Assembly (NCBI GenBank): GCA_963281255.1
Contig: OY725502.1
Coordinates: 1,922,001 to 1,986,000, forward strand
Length of the DNA stretch: 64,000 nt
Direction: 5' to 3'
From: Aphrocallistes beatrix
Taxonomy: Eukaryota; Porifera; Hexactinellida; Sceptrulophora; Aphrocallistidae
Shown here: piece by piece, positions 37,832 to 47,795 of the stretch
How positions within the stretch are numbered: position 1 is the stretch's first letter
Layout of the letters: every line of letters starts with the position of its first letter
Made by a program: the position numbers and the translations under genes
The notes under the pieces: generated by a model
Told to the model about the DNA's origin: nothing
What the model saw: the letters and a program-made list of their open reading frames with translations, nothing else
Databases searched by the model: none

Positions 37832-40807
37832 ATGGCCTTCGTGAACGGGGATGCTGTAGTCGACGATGAGTGGAAACGAGTGCAAGAAAAGACCTTCACA
37901 AGATGGTGCAATGAGCAGGTAAAGGTGAACAACAGTTCCATCGACAATCTTAGCCAAGATCTTTCTGATGGAAAGAAACTAATAATGCTTGTTGAAGTCC
38001 TTTCACAAAAGAAGATCGGAAGGTACAATAAAAATTGCAGACTTCGAGCTCAAAAGATGGAAAATGTGCAACAAGCATTGGATTTTCTCATAAAGGAAAA
38101 AGTAAAACTTGTGAACATCAGAAGTTATGACATTGTAGACGGGAACATGAAACTCATATCAGGCCTAATATGGACCCTTATCTTGCATTATCAAATCAGT
38201 GTTGGCTTTAACGATTCTGGTCTTACACCTAAACAGGCTCTACTGAAATGGCTACAGGCCAAGTTGAAAGATCGTCCAGTCGGACCACCGAAAAATCTGA
38301 CTAGTGATTGGACTGACGGAAGAAGATTAGCTACACTTTGCGATGAGATCGCCCCTGGTCTATTTCCTGACGCTGACTCTTTGGACTCTGCTGATGCGAA
38401 ACAGAATGTGGGCGAGGCTATTGAACTTGCTAACGAATACCTCAATGTGCCCAAACTAATGAATCCCGAGGATATCGCGAATCCAAGCATAGATGAAAAA
38501 TCAATGATGACATATCTTTCAGAATATATTGATGCTGAATTGGCGAAGCCACTAGAAGAGATTGATGGAGTTAAAGTTTACGGGCCGGGAGTTGAACCTG
38601 GAGTAAAGACAGGAGAGCCAACCAATTTCACTATTGATTCAAGCGACATTTCAACCAAGAGAAATCCTCGTGTCAAAATAACCGATTCAGAAGGTAATTC
38701 CTTACCTACACAAATGGCACAAACAGGCGATGGGAAATACACTTGCTCATATGCTCCGGATAAAGTCGGGGATCATAAAATCCATGTTACTTTCGGTAGA
38801 CCAGTTAAAAATTCCCCATTCACGGTTAACGCGGTACCAGGAGATTCTGGCAGCGGCAACGATTTGAGCAAGATCAAAGCGTATGGAAAAGGGGTCGAGA
38901 GTAATCAACTTGAAATTCACCAACCAACAACATTTGTAATAGATACAAAAGACCTGGAAGGGGATTTAAAACTTGTTATAGATGGTCCAAATGGTGTTTT
39001 AGACAGTGAAGATATCAGTGTTGAAGATGAAGGGGAAGGAATATACAATGTCGAATACAATCCCCACTATCCAGGCAATCACACAGTCGATATATTATTC
39101 GATAATGAACGAGTAGCTCAATCTCCCTACTCGGTTCAGGTACTTCCTCTCTCCAAGCCTGATGCATCCAAGGTCAAGGTCACAGGAAAAGGGGTCGAAA
39201 AGGGGAGAGTTGATGAACCATTACAATTTTGTATTGACACAAGGGCTGCAGGGTATGGAAATATTGACATGTCATTAGAAGGTCCATCTAAATGCGAGAC
39301 ACAATATGAAGACAATGGAAACGGCACTTGCAATGTAACCTACGTACCTCTAAAAGCAGGAGAATACAAAATATCTCTAAAATTTGACGAAAAAGAAATT
39401 AGTAATAGTCCGTTTAAAGTACAAGCATTCGATCCAACTAAAGTGGTAGCAACTGGGCCTGGGATAGACGGAGTAGGAGCAAAGGTTAACAGTCCTGCTG
39501 ACGTGTTGCTAGATACAACTGAGGCGGGAGAAGGATCGTTTCAGTGCTCAGTTACAGGACCAGATGGGACGAACGATTTCGAAGTAAAACCAACTGAAGA
39601 AACTTCCATACTGAAGGGAGATTACATTCCCAAAGCAACTGGCGAATATACAGTATCCATCAAAATGGAAGGAGAGGAAATCCCAAATTCACCCTTCATC
39701 CTGGGAATTGGAGACCCAGACTCTCTCAAATTGAGTGGACCTGCTCTTCAGTATGCCTTTGTAAACGAGCCAACAAATGTTAGCATTGATACAGCAAGAG
39801 CTGGGATGGGGCAGCTCAATGCAAACCTGAAAGATCCTCAAGGAAGAAATGTTGCAACTCAAATAGTTCCAAGCAAAGATGAGATGAAAGTAGAATTTAC
39901 TCCTGAGGTTGGTGGGACTCACAAGCTCGATCTTAGTCACGGTAGTTTCCCGTTGTCTTGTGACATCAAAGTGCTCGATAGAGAGAAAATTAAAGCATAC
40001 GGTGTAGGATTGGAAAGTAAAGGAAACGTCGTAGGGAAAGAAACTCAGTTTATCGTAGAAACAGGAGGATTGGATATGGAAGATCTAAGCACTTCGATTC
40101 AGTGTCAACAATCCGAATTGGAGCCTAAAATAACTAAATTAAAAAAAGATACATTCCAGGTTTCCTATACACCACAGCAACCACACTTCCATGATGTAGT
40201 AGTTAAACTGGCAGGAGTGGAGGTTTGTAAGAGTCCTTACAAGGTCGGAGTGTGTGATCCCTCAAAGATACGTGCATATGGAGGTGGACTAGAGAAGGGA
40301 GTCGAGAATTGCCCGAGTGAATTCTTTATTGAGACTTCCGACGCAGGAGAGGGGGCTCTCGAGATTTTGGTTGAAGGTCCGAGCACGACAGAGGTAGTTT
40401 GTGATCGTCAGTCAGAAAATCTTCTGAAGGTTGATTACACACCTAAGATGGCAGGATTGTACGACGTAAATATATCATTTGGTGATGTGCCTATCACCTC
40501 ATCTCCGTTCAACCTCCGAGTGGTACGGCCCTCGCCAGATGCATCCAAGTGCATCCCACATGGAATGAGTCAGCCAGGCAGATTCTTAATCGATGCTAAA
40601 GACGCAGGAGGAAGCGGCATGCTGGAAGTAGGAGTTTGTGGATCTCACACCCCCTGTGATTATGTCAAGGTCAACCATAACGGCGATTATACCTTCAATG
40701 TAGACTATGCAATCCCGGAGCCTGGTCAGTCTGAAATCGCTGTCAAGTGGCATGGAGATCACATCCCTGGGAGTCCATTCAGCATAATGACTGAAGAGAA
40801 TAACTAG
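37832..40807 (+). CDS. Short filamin: two CH domains plus eight filamin repeats, intronless
   Basis: A 991-residue actin cross-linker. The N-terminal actin-binding domain has CH1 (about 10-120, 'WKRVQEKTFTRWCNEQV', 'LSDGKKLIMLVEVLS', 'GLIWTLILHYQI') and CH2 (about 128-238, 'LLKWLQAKL', 'DWTDGRRLATLCDEIAPGL'). Eight immunoglobulin-like filamin repeats follow, starting near residues 246, 346, 445, 533, 628, 714, 808 and 899. Each begins like 'K(I/V)KAYGKGVE' and ends like 'NSPF.V'. Vertebrate filamins have 24 repeats and many exons. This one is one uninterrupted exon with no visible hinge. Repeat 8 would serve as the dimerisation repeat by position. The reading frame is intact and the repeat structure well preserved, so it looks functional. 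It could be a retrocopy or a genuinely short filamin. Confidence 0.93.
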   Translation: MAFVNGDAVVDDEWKRVQEKTFTRWCNEQVKVNNSSIDNLSQDLSDGKKLIMLVEVLSQKKIGRYNKNCRLRAQKMENVQQALDFLIKEKVKLVNIRSYDIVDGNMKLISGLIWTLILHYQISVGFNDSGLTPKQALLKWLQAKLKDRPVGPPKNLTSDWTDGRRLATLCDEIAPGLFPDADSLDSADAKQNVGEAIELANEYLNVPKLMNPEDIANPSIDEKSMMTYLSEYIDAELAKPLEEIDGVKVYGPGVEPGVKTGEPTNFTIDSSDISTKRNPRVKITDSEGNSLPTQMAQTGDGKYTCSYAPDKVGDHKIHVTFGRPVKNSPFTVNAVPGDSGSGNDLSKIKAYGKGVESNQLEIHQPTTFVIDTKDLEGDLKLVIDGPNGVLDSEDISVEDEGEGIYNVEYNPHYPGNHTVDILFDNERVAQSPYSVQVLPLSKPDASKVKVTGKGVEKGRVDEPLQFCIDTRAAGYGNIDMSLEGPSKCETQYEDNGNGTCNVTYVPLKAGEYKISLKFDEKEISNSPFKVQAFDPTKVVATGPGIDGVGAKVNSPADVLLDTTEAGEGSFQCSVTGPDGTNDFEVKPTEETSILKGDYIPKATGEYTVSIKMEGEEIPNSPFILGIGDPDSLKLSGPALQYAFVNEPTNVSIDTARAGMGQLNANLKDPQGRNVATQIVPSKDEMKVEFTPEVGGTHKLDLSHGSFPLSCDIKVLDREKIKAYGVGLESKGNVVGKETQFIVETGGLDMEDLSTSIQCQQSELEPKITKLKKDTFQVSYTPQQPHFHDVVVKLAGVEVCKSPYKVGVCDPSKIRAYGGGLEKGVENCPSEFFIETSDAGEGALEILVEGPSTTEVVCDRQSENLLKVDYTPKMAGLYDVNISFGDVPITSSPFNLRVVRPSPDASKCIPHGMSQPGRFLIDAKDAGGSGMLEVGVCGSHTPCDYVKVNHNGDYTFNVDYAIPEPGQSEIAVKWHGDHIPGSPFSIMTEENN

Positions 40808-41132
40808 ACTTATTGACATTCTAGTCAGTTCAGCTTAATCATAGGTGTAACATTGTTTGATCTCTTCATTTAGTTTTTGTAAGCAATGCTCAGTGATGAG
40901 TATTTGCAGGTTTGAGTGTGGTGTAAATAACTTTACTGTGTCTGAATGGATATAAATTTGTATAACTGGAGGGGGGGGGAGTTAGCACGTTGAGCATGTA
41001 TTCTTAGGTTAGGATTTAGTTCTCGATGTATAGGAAAAGAACACTGAAACAAAGGGAATTTGTGATGTGGAGAGGATAGGTTCAAACTTTTTTCCAAGCT
41101 ACCTCCAGACTGTTTTTGAACTTTCTGTGTAC
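40808..41132. other. Filamin 3' region
   Basis: Presumed 3' untranslated region. Contains a G run near 40971-40980. No gene. Confidence 0.4.
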
Positions 41133-41436
41133 CAGAGTTGCACGCGGGCCGAAATTTGTAACCGCGGCCCGCAAAAGCCCGCATAAATATGTTTGTCCCG
41201 CTTCTTTTTGTAAGTTACTAACTATAGAGAGACACTTAGGGAATCCTTTTATGGGAGTGAGTTTCTGCAAACACAAATAAGTGGAAACTAACAAAGTTCC
41301 ATTTACGTAAGTATTCCTTAATTGGTACCTTGTGATAATTAAAAAAATCGTCTCGGTTGTCATCGCGAGGAGTCCTGCCAAGATTTCCGGCCCGCGGAGC
41401 CCGCAAACTATTATATTCGGCCCGCGTGTAACTCTG
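41133..41436. mobile_element. hAT MITE (304 bp) with CTGTGTAC target duplication
   Basis: The ends CAGAGTTGCACGCGGGCCGA and '...TTCGGCCCGCGTGTAACTCTG' are inverted repeats. They are flanked by perfect CTGTGTAC at 41125-41132 and 41437-41444. The 'ggcccgcgg' subterminal motifs recall the MITE at 3929-4093. Confidence 0.85.
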
Positions 41437-41444
41437 CTGTGTAC

Positions 41445-41846
41445 TCCACACAGTTAACTCATGCTATTATTAATAATATGTTATAATATTTTGACAGCCG
41501 CCGTACCCCCATGAGAAGCCTAGTTGACCCCAGTTTGAAGACCACTGGTCTAGACTGTCGAGTAAAAATGTCGACTTAATCTGAAGTGGATAACGGTGAG
41601 TAACCGCTACGTATCATTTCAATAAATGCTCAGTCTAGGATACTCTTACAATCAATTAATTACTTTCTTTATATGGATAGCAATTGAGGATATGAATCCC
41701 AATTTGAACGCTTGAATATCTGCCATTGAGAACTGTGTCATATTACCAGTCACCTGCCATTGCACTATAAACTTCTAATTGTAAGCCCAGTTATGCTCAT
41801 CCTAGGAAAATATAAAACAGCGTCCTATATAATTTATTCAAAAAGA
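41445..41846. other. Upstream region of the third kinase
   Basis: A hAT-type right end ('gaccccagtttgaagaccactg') ends near 41549 without a matched left end. The in-frame ATG at 41760 upstream of the chosen kinase start lies in this region. Confidence 0.45.
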
Positions 41847-42860
41847 ATGGCCAGTAATTTACAAGAGAACTTTGGAAGTACAGGTAGTTTCAACGAAGAG
41901 TTCACCCTTGGGAAATTATTAGGACAAGGACATTTCGGGGAAGTTCATGAATGCATCCATAAATCAACGAATCTGAAATATGCAGTAAAAACTGTCTTAA
42001 GACGTAAGAGACAATTTGAAAAACACTTGAACGAGGCGAAAAGAGAAGCAGAGATTCTTAAGGATTTGAAACATCCAAATATTGTCGAGTTTCTCAGAGT
42101 TTACCAGGGTGAAAATGGAATTCAAATTTTGACTGAAGTTTTGGAAGGTGGAGGTCTAATTGATTATCTAACAGAAAAAGAATACTTCACCGAGAGCGAT
42201 GCTGCTACTTATACTCACCAATTAGTCAGCGGCCTCGCGTATTTGCACAATAAATCAATTGTTCACCAAGATATAAAGCCAGACAACATCGTGATAGTAT
42301 CACAAGATGATAAATTGAGGATTAAATTGATTGACTTTGGTCTGGCGAGGAAATGTGAAGGGTCTTGCGAATTCCTTTCAATGGACGGCACAACAATGTA
42401 CTCCCCACCAGAAGTGTTAAATTACGAGCTAACTGATATGACGCGTGACTTGTGGTCGGTTGGAGTATGTACTTATGTACTGCTTAGTGGGTTTTTCCCA
42501 TTCAATGACGAGAATCAATTAGAGCTAATCCAGCAAATTGTAAACGTCCATTACGAGTTTTGTGAGGAATTTGTTCATTTGACAGCTGATGCAACTGATT
42601 TCATTAGCAAGCTATTGCTAGGTGACAGAAAGGCAAGGCTAACTGCAAAAGATGCACTAGAACATGCTTGGCTTAAAAACTCAAAACAATTACCAGAAAA
42701 GAAAATTGATACTGTTAAGCTAAAGAATTTCAAGGCAAGAATGAAATGGAGAGCTACCTACACTGCTTTGTCTGTAGGAATGACAATGAGAAAATACATT
42801 GAGATGAAGCACAATGATGTTATCGTTAATGATAGCTCAATATGTGATGAAGTACAATAG
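41847..42860 (+). CDS. CaMK/DAPK-like Ser/Thr protein kinase with HQD catalytic loop (intronless)
   Basis: A 337-residue kinase. The glycine loop is LGQGHFGEV (25-33), the lysine is K48 and the helix C glutamate is probably E67. The catalytic loop is HQDIKPDN (140-147), with glutamine where HRD has arginine. DFG is at 163-165, SPPEVL stands in place of APE, and 'RDLWSVGVCTYVLLSGFFPF' is typical of CaMK/DAPK kinases. After the domain comes a basic, aromatic segment (about 291-317: 'KLKNFKARMKWRATYTALSV') like the calmodulin-binding autoinhibitory helix of DAPK and CaMK proteins. Calcium/calmodulin control is therefore plausible. ATG 41847 (MASNLQENFG) is preferred; an in-frame ATG at 41760 would add 29 residues with no kinase features. 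It is intronless, like the two MAPKAPK-like kinases. Confidence 0.87.
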   Translation: MASNLQENFGSTGSFNEEFTLGKLLGQGHFGEVHECIHKSTNLKYAVKTVLRRKRQFEKHLNEAKREAEILKDLKHPNIVEFLRVYQGENGIQILTEVLEGGGLIDYLTEKEYFTESDAATYTHQLVSGLAYLHNKSIVHQDIKPDNIVIVSQDDKLRIKLIDFGLARKCEGSCEFLSMDGTTMYSPPEVLNYELTDMTRDLWSVGVCTYVLLSGFFPFNDENQLELIQQIVNVHYEFCEEFVHLTADATDFISKLLLGDRKARLTAKDALEHAWLKNSKQLPEKKIDTVKLKNFKARMKWRATYTALSVGMTMRKYIEMKHNDVIVNDSSICDEVQ

Positions 42861-43332
42861 AATTTGTTGTTGTTGTACCCGCTTACACCTCAAACCATGC
42901 ACCCATGAGATATCATTGTGGTGATAATGTATTCGTTAATGTCTTAAAATTCTCTAGCTTCCTTATGTGCGTGTAGGTGTGAAATTATATATTAAAACTT
43001 ATAATACATTTGGAATATTTCATGGTAATGGAAATTTTAAGTAGCAACTGACACAGGGACATAGAATGAAAGTGAATGGTACTAGGAGAGAAATAAACTT
43101 AAATACCTCGGAAGATAAGACATCCCGGATCCTAGGATTACGCATATCCCATTAAAGATTCAGCGGATTACGAAATATCAATAAATTGACTCAAGTTCTA
43201 GGACCCAAAAATGAATGCACATTCCTTAATTAAAGTAGTCGATGGTGCATAGAAAGCTTTTACTGCGCATACTTCTAACTATATAAATTCGAAATCAACA
43301 CTAGAAACATAAGACGAATCCAACCTTTAACC
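42861..43332. other. Kinase 3' region and spacer
   Basis: AT-rich. No gene. It ends at the target duplication of the hAT element at 43333. Confidence 0.45.
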
Positions 43333-43466
43333 CAGTGTTTCTTAACCTTTTTAGACTTCCGCACCACTTCAGCTTTCGAAATCAAATCTCGCACCCCTTT
43401 TTAATATAAAGGTAGCGTCATTACGCCTTTTCAATAAAATGCATTGATTTGCACATTATATGATTT

Positions 43467-44222
43467 GGGCATGCCTAATTTCCGGGACGGGACGGAACCA
43501 TCAGGTACCTACAAGGGTGGGCTGAAAAGTTTTGAGAACTAATACTACTTTTGTCAGCTAGTCAACTTTTAATAGAATTATATTAATGATCCAGATGTGT
43601 TTAGTGATTATAAACAATCGCAAGTATCTAAACTACTCCCAACAATTTTCTTTGTCTGGTGGTCAACTAAAAAGGATTTTTGAAAATTGAGCATCGTGCT
43701 GTGATCCTGTACACACATCTCGTGTCTCACAAGCCGGAATTAAACATTGCGGTTTCGAAGAACTCAACCATCTCCCAAACAGTCCTGATTTGGCTCCAAA
43801 TGACTGTACTTATTTGGAAATTGAAATGTTACTTAAAGGAACCCGATTTGAGGACGATAGTTCCTTGAGAACGGAGGTTGACACATGATTAAAGTCCAGT
43901 CAGAAAAATTTTACTATTCTGGAAACCAGGCGTTAAAATCTATATGTACTCACTAAACACATATAGATCATTAATTTAATGCTGTTAAAAGTTGCCTAGT
44001 TTACAAAGATAGCAGTAGTTCTCAAAACTTTTCAGCCCACCCTTGTAATTTGGTACCTAACGAGTCAAGATGCCTAATCTCCGGGACGAGACAGAAAAGG
44101 TACTTAATTTCCGGGACGGGACGGGTTAGATGCCTAATTCCCGGGACGGATTCCGTCCCGTCCTGGCAAATTAGGTATCTAGATTTTCCGGGACGGTCCC
44201 GTCCCGGAAATTAGGCATACCC
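43467..44222. mobile_element. GGGACGG-repeat element with 9-bp duplication, middle of the nest
   Basis: The terminal inverted repeats are about 27 bp. The left starts GGGCATGCCTAATTTCCGGG and the right is its inverse with one change. The sequences ATATGATTT at 43458-43466 and 44223-44231 look like a 9-bp target duplication (or 8 bp plus one chance base). The interior repeats 'cctaatttccgggacggga' in both directions. A 9-bp duplication would suit a MULE-type element, but this is inference. A diverged relative lies near 61970. Confidence 0.75.
43512..44045. mobile_element. mariner-derived element, innermost of the nest
   Basis: The perfect 30-bp inverted ends start CAAGGGTGGGCTGAAAAGTT. They are flanked by TA at 43510-43511 and 44046-44047. 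The 534-bp interior keeps scraps of transposase: 'IEHRAVILYTH' near 43690, then 'NSPDLAPNDCTYL' and 'NLKCYLKGTRFEDDSS' in shifting frames near 43780-43860. It is therefore an internally deleted mariner. Confidence 0.88.
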
Positions 44223-44668
44223 ATATGATTTTGAAAAAGCACTTCCAAGAATACAATAAATGTGCTAAAGTTAAACAATGCACTTCATTGAGTAGGCAAA
44301 ATGGAACAAATTTGTTATTACTTAGTAAATATTAATCAAGTGGCTATACTTTCTCGCACCCCTAAAGGGGTGCGTGCACCCCCGGTTGAGAACCACTGCT
44401 TTAACCATATGTTTTAAATTTGGTGAGGTAGCATTTTCTGGAAGCATCGGATTCACAAGTGAGGTTCACTTTGAATCCTACAGCTACACAGAAACCTTAC
44501 TCCAAATTTTGCATTAAGATACATTTTAACTTTTTATGCAGATTTAAAAAATAGTAAAGTAGAATTAAGAGAAATAAAGAAATATTTTGTAGCAGGCACG
44601 ATACATACAGCATTGAACATGTGCATCTATTAAAAGTGCGGCGCTAGCATGGCTGTTAAGAGTGCGGG

Positions 44669-45520
44669 TTAGAATCGCTTGGATTTCTTGATGAACTTTT
44701 CATAGTGGTAGTCATCACTCGATTTATCAATTCTCTGCTTCTTGTTAATTTCCGCACGTTTCCCAGCTACGTCATCCACTGTAGTAACGTGGGAGATGTC
44801 TCTCCTTCCCTTCCCCAATGCACCTGCTCCCTCCTTACACTGTTCGTAATGACTGAAGTTAGCAGCGATGTTAGTGGGGATCAGAGAGCTGCCTCCTTCC
44901 TCCTGTCCCATCTGGTCTCGCACCAACTGACGCACTGCCAGTTCTGTAGCCTCGACATTCCTGAACTTCTCCTCCATCCCCAAGTCAAACTCCGGGATCC
45001 CCGATAGGATCTGGTTAGAGAGCATCTCCTCCGAGTTCAGCTTTTTCTGGGCCTGGAGGTTGTCGGGAATAGAGTAGAGTTCGTTCAGTTTCTTTTCGTA
45101 CATGGTACAGCTGTCTTGTTCAGAATCAGCTTCTTTGTTTCCCTGCCGCTTAGTCATCTCAGATTCGATATAGCTCAACATGTTCTTGTCCTCATCTCTC
45201 TGCTTGGTCTCAGCGGCAAAGGTATAGGAGAGCTTCTTACTGATATCGTCCGACTCCTCTCCATACTCCCCCTTCAGGTCTCTCAGCTGCACCAGACCGC
45301 CAGTGCTCAGTTTGAAGGCGTCATTGCAGCCGCTCCTCTCTATCGGGATGCTATCTTCTCCAAACGCTAATGCGACCCCATTGACACCCTGTGGTCTCTT
45401 CCTGGACTCTTGCGACTTCCGGATCTCTTCTAACTTTCGCTGGATATCGGATGTATCTTCTTCATCTGATCCCGGCTCCGCATTCTTTCTGATATTCCTG
45501 GGTCTGGAACGCTTCTTCAT
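44669..45520 (-). CDS. C9orf78: C9orf78/HCA59 (TLS1 family) homologue, intronless
   Basis: A 283-residue, mostly charged protein that corresponds along its length to human C9orf78 (289 aa), a spliceosome-associated factor. Conserved blocks: an acidic/basic N-terminus with 'DIQRKLEEIR' and 'RKRPQGVNGVAL', 'STGGLVQLRDLK', 'FAAETKQRDEDKNMLSYIE', 'EEMLSNQILSGIPEFDLGME', 'SLIPTNIAANFSHYEQ' and the C-terminal 'SSDDYHYEKFIKKSKRF'. The start is ATG 45520 (MKKRSRPRN). The frame stays open upstream to 45751, but those codons come from the inserted transposon at 45614 and are not part of the gene. The human gene has several introns and this copy none. Confidence 0.93.
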   Translation of the reverse strand: MKKRSRPRNIRKNAEPGSDEEDTSDIQRKLEEIRKSQESRKRPQGVNGVALAFGEDSIPIERSGCNDAFKLSTGGLVQLRDLKGEYGEESDDISKKLSYTFAAETKQRDEDKNMLSYIESEMTKRQGNKEADSEQDSCTMYEKKLNELYSIPDNLQAQKKLNSEEMLSNQILSGIPEFDLGMEEKFRNVEATELAVRQLVRDQMGQEEGGSSLIPTNIAANFSHYEQCKEGAGALGKGRRDISHVTTVDDVAGKRAEINKKQRIDKSSDDYHYEKFIKKSKRF

Positions 45521-45613
45521 CTCGCCATCATGCTCAGTAATAGAATTGCAAGTACTCAGAGCTAATCGTAGCTTGAAACAAATTCCAATAATTTTAGTAA
45601 ATTTAGGCTTGTA

Positions 45614-46934
45614 CAGGAAACCCTCGCCGTTCGCGAGTTTGCCATTCGCGGTTTCGACTATTCGCGGAAAATTTTTTGAATCTTGTTTTGCTATTCGCGA
45701 CTCGTTCCCTCGAGTATTCGCGGTTTTCGTTACTCTCTTCTGTAATTTCATGAACTACCATAAGTCTATAACCTTATAAGTATCTACAATTTAGGTTTAG
45801 TACTGTTGCGTGAGATTTTGAGGCACTGTAATATTTTGAGGCATTCTATATACGGACCAAGGATGTACATGAACCGAGAGATTTTGAGACACCGTAATAT
45901 TTTGAGGCAGTGAAAAATCATGTTCTATGATTATTCATAGAAATAATGACGATATCAGGACTGCTAATTGCATCGTAATATTCTGAGGCATGACCTACAA
46001 AATGACGATTTACAACTCGTTAGTGATAAAATGCTATACAGTTTCTCTATCAATGTACAAATTAATAGGGAAAATTTTCGACACAAAAATGGGGCTGAAT
46101 TATACAAATTTTGATTTCATTTTAGTACAAAAAATGGTATTTCAATGCAATGTCTCATTTCTTACCCTTTCCCCGTAATTAAACTATAAAATTGATTTGA
46201 ATATGTATATGTTCCACACCAAATAGGAATTTGCGGAAAGTATTAATATTCATTCTTACACTGCGCCAAATAGGAATTGTATTCGTGATCGAATGAATCG
46301 GATTGACATAAAATGCGTTATTCTACATTATTCGTGATGATATCATCACCACAAATAAATACACTAATAAGTTATCTCTAGTTAACGTCAACTTCAATGT
46401 ATAAGTGACTACAGCATCAAAAAGGTTACGAATGACAATATCACTGCATAATCATTCCACACCTTTAAAGCATTATAATAAAATCGATATTGTCATGTCA
46501 AAGCATGAATAATCATAGAACATGATTTTTCACTGCCTCAAAATATTACGGTGTCTCAAAATCTCACGGTTCATGTACATCCTTGGTCCGTATATAGAAT
46601 GCCTCAAAATATTACAGTGCCTCAAAATCTCACGCAACAGTACTAAAGGCTAGACTTTACTATTTAGGTATGGTACTTAGGTTTGCTACTAAGGGATCTG
46701 TATCTTTCATTTATTACTTCATTTATTACTACCATTCCACTTGTGCCAGTCTTTGTATCACTATTACAGCTCAACTATTGATCAATAACGTATTTAGCAA
46801 ACTGTATCTAGCGTCGTTTTTATAATCTAGGAAGGTAACCTCTATTCTCATTGAACTAACGTCTTGCCCTTCGCGATTTTGCCATTCGCGACCATTCTCG
46901 GGAACGTACCCCCACGAACGGCGAGGGATACCTG
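45614..46934. mobile_element. Tigger/pogo-like element (nonautonomous) 94 bp upstream of C9orf78
   Basis: The left end CAGGAAACCCTCGCCGTTCG and the right end (inverted: CAGGTATCCCTCGCCGTTCG) are flanked by TA at 45612-45613 and 46935-46936. The ends carry repeated 'ttcgcg' motifs, as in pogo/Tigger elements. No transposase is seen. A foldback element (45796-46647) sits inside. It separates C9orf78 from anything upstream and may have displaced its promoter. Confidence 0.75.
45796..46647. mobile_element. Foldback element with about 150-bp near-perfect inverted arms
   Basis: The left arm starts TTTAGTACTGTTGCGTGAGA and the right arm is its inverse ending '...CGCAACAGTACTAAA'. The arms include 'gaggcactgtaatattttg' units repeated within each arm. 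It is nested in the Tigger-like element. The class is unknown. The 'GTTGCGT..GAGA' ends resemble the foldback at 56659-57037. Confidence 0.75.
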
Positions 46935-46939
46935 TATAA

Positions 46940-47540
46940 ATGCAATCCTGAATGGGTATTGTAATTCCTTAATAATTAAACACTCCGATGCTTCAGACCG
47001 TATTCAACACAGGGTTGTGTTAATGGGAATTCCAAATCCATTGGATGGGAATGGGAATAAATTTCCCTCGTGGTATACCCACATAATTCGTATGGAAATA
47101 CTCATGGCTATTCCCTGGGATTCCTATGGGTATTCTCATGGGTATACAAGATTGTTGTGGTTATTCACACAGGAATCATGTGGGTTTCTCGTAGGCAGGG
47201 ATTCCACATATATAATATATCTGTGCTGAATACTCTTGGAATGCAAATCCCCAATAATTAGTCGCCCCACCCCAACCGAATGCCGGTCAAAAAATATGTA
47301 GAAGTAAATAAAAGTAGTGAGTAAGCAAACTAAAGTTAAAATGGAGACAAAATAAAGTAGCAAATTAAGGTTGAAAAAACATTTTTGCCATTTTTGGAAT
47401 CCCTGAAATCACGAGTGTTTCTGTCGAGTAAATTTTTTGTTGATTTTTGTAATTATCCTTCCACAGATCACAACACTCGTCTTTTCAAATTGTTTATTTT
47501 AAATAAGATCGTGACGGGAAAGCTGAATAAAACCGAATGG
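46940..47540. other. Spacer with a palindrome-rich hAT-like segment
   Basis: Around 47012-47220 there are 'atgggaattccaa' and 'cccatgggtat' palindromes like those of the MITE at 31187-31354, but no clear right end. No gene. Confidence 0.45.
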
Positions 47541-47795
47541 AATAAGGCCGAATTAAATTCATGACTAGAATAAGGCCGAATTGTCAATCCGGAATAAGGC
47601 CGAATTAAATTCATGACTGGAATAAGGCCGAATTAAATTCATGACTAGAATAAGGCCGAATTGTCAATCCGGAATAAGGCCGAATTAAATTCATGACTGG
47701 AATAAGGCCGAATATTCAACACTGGAATAAGGCCGAATCAAATTCATGACTGGAATAAGGCCGAATATTCAACACTGGAATAAGGCCGAATTTTA
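47541..47795. repeat. Tandem array of GGAATAAGGCCGAATT units
   Basis: About nine units of 27-28 bp, each 'GGAATAAGGCCGAATT' plus one of three spacers: 'aaattcatgact', 'gtcaatcc' or 'attcaacact'. The spacer types alternate, giving a higher-order period. A single inverted unit ('ttcggccttattc') lies at about 48027-48039. It is probably the subterminal region of a DNA transposon. Confidence 0.85.

Larger units (their letters stand above)
43333..44398. mobile_element. hAT element, outermost of a three-level nest
   Basis: The left end is CAGTGTTTCTTAACCTTTTT and the right end GGTTGAGAACCACTG. Perfect 8-bp duplications CTTTAACC lie at 43325-43332 and 44399-44406. Internal 'cgcaccccttttt' and 'cgcacccctaaaggggtgcg' are typical subterminal sequences. 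Another element (43467-44222) sits inside it. Confidence 0.85.

Noticed and set aside
45521..45751. N-terminal extension of the C9orf78 frame by 77 codons.
   Set aside because: The codons fall in the end of the inserted Tigger-like element and the short gap beside it. Homology starts at ATG 45520.
47541..47795. CRISPR-like array.
   Set aside because: The spacers are not unique (three alternating types), there are no cas genes, and the context is an animal nuclear genome.
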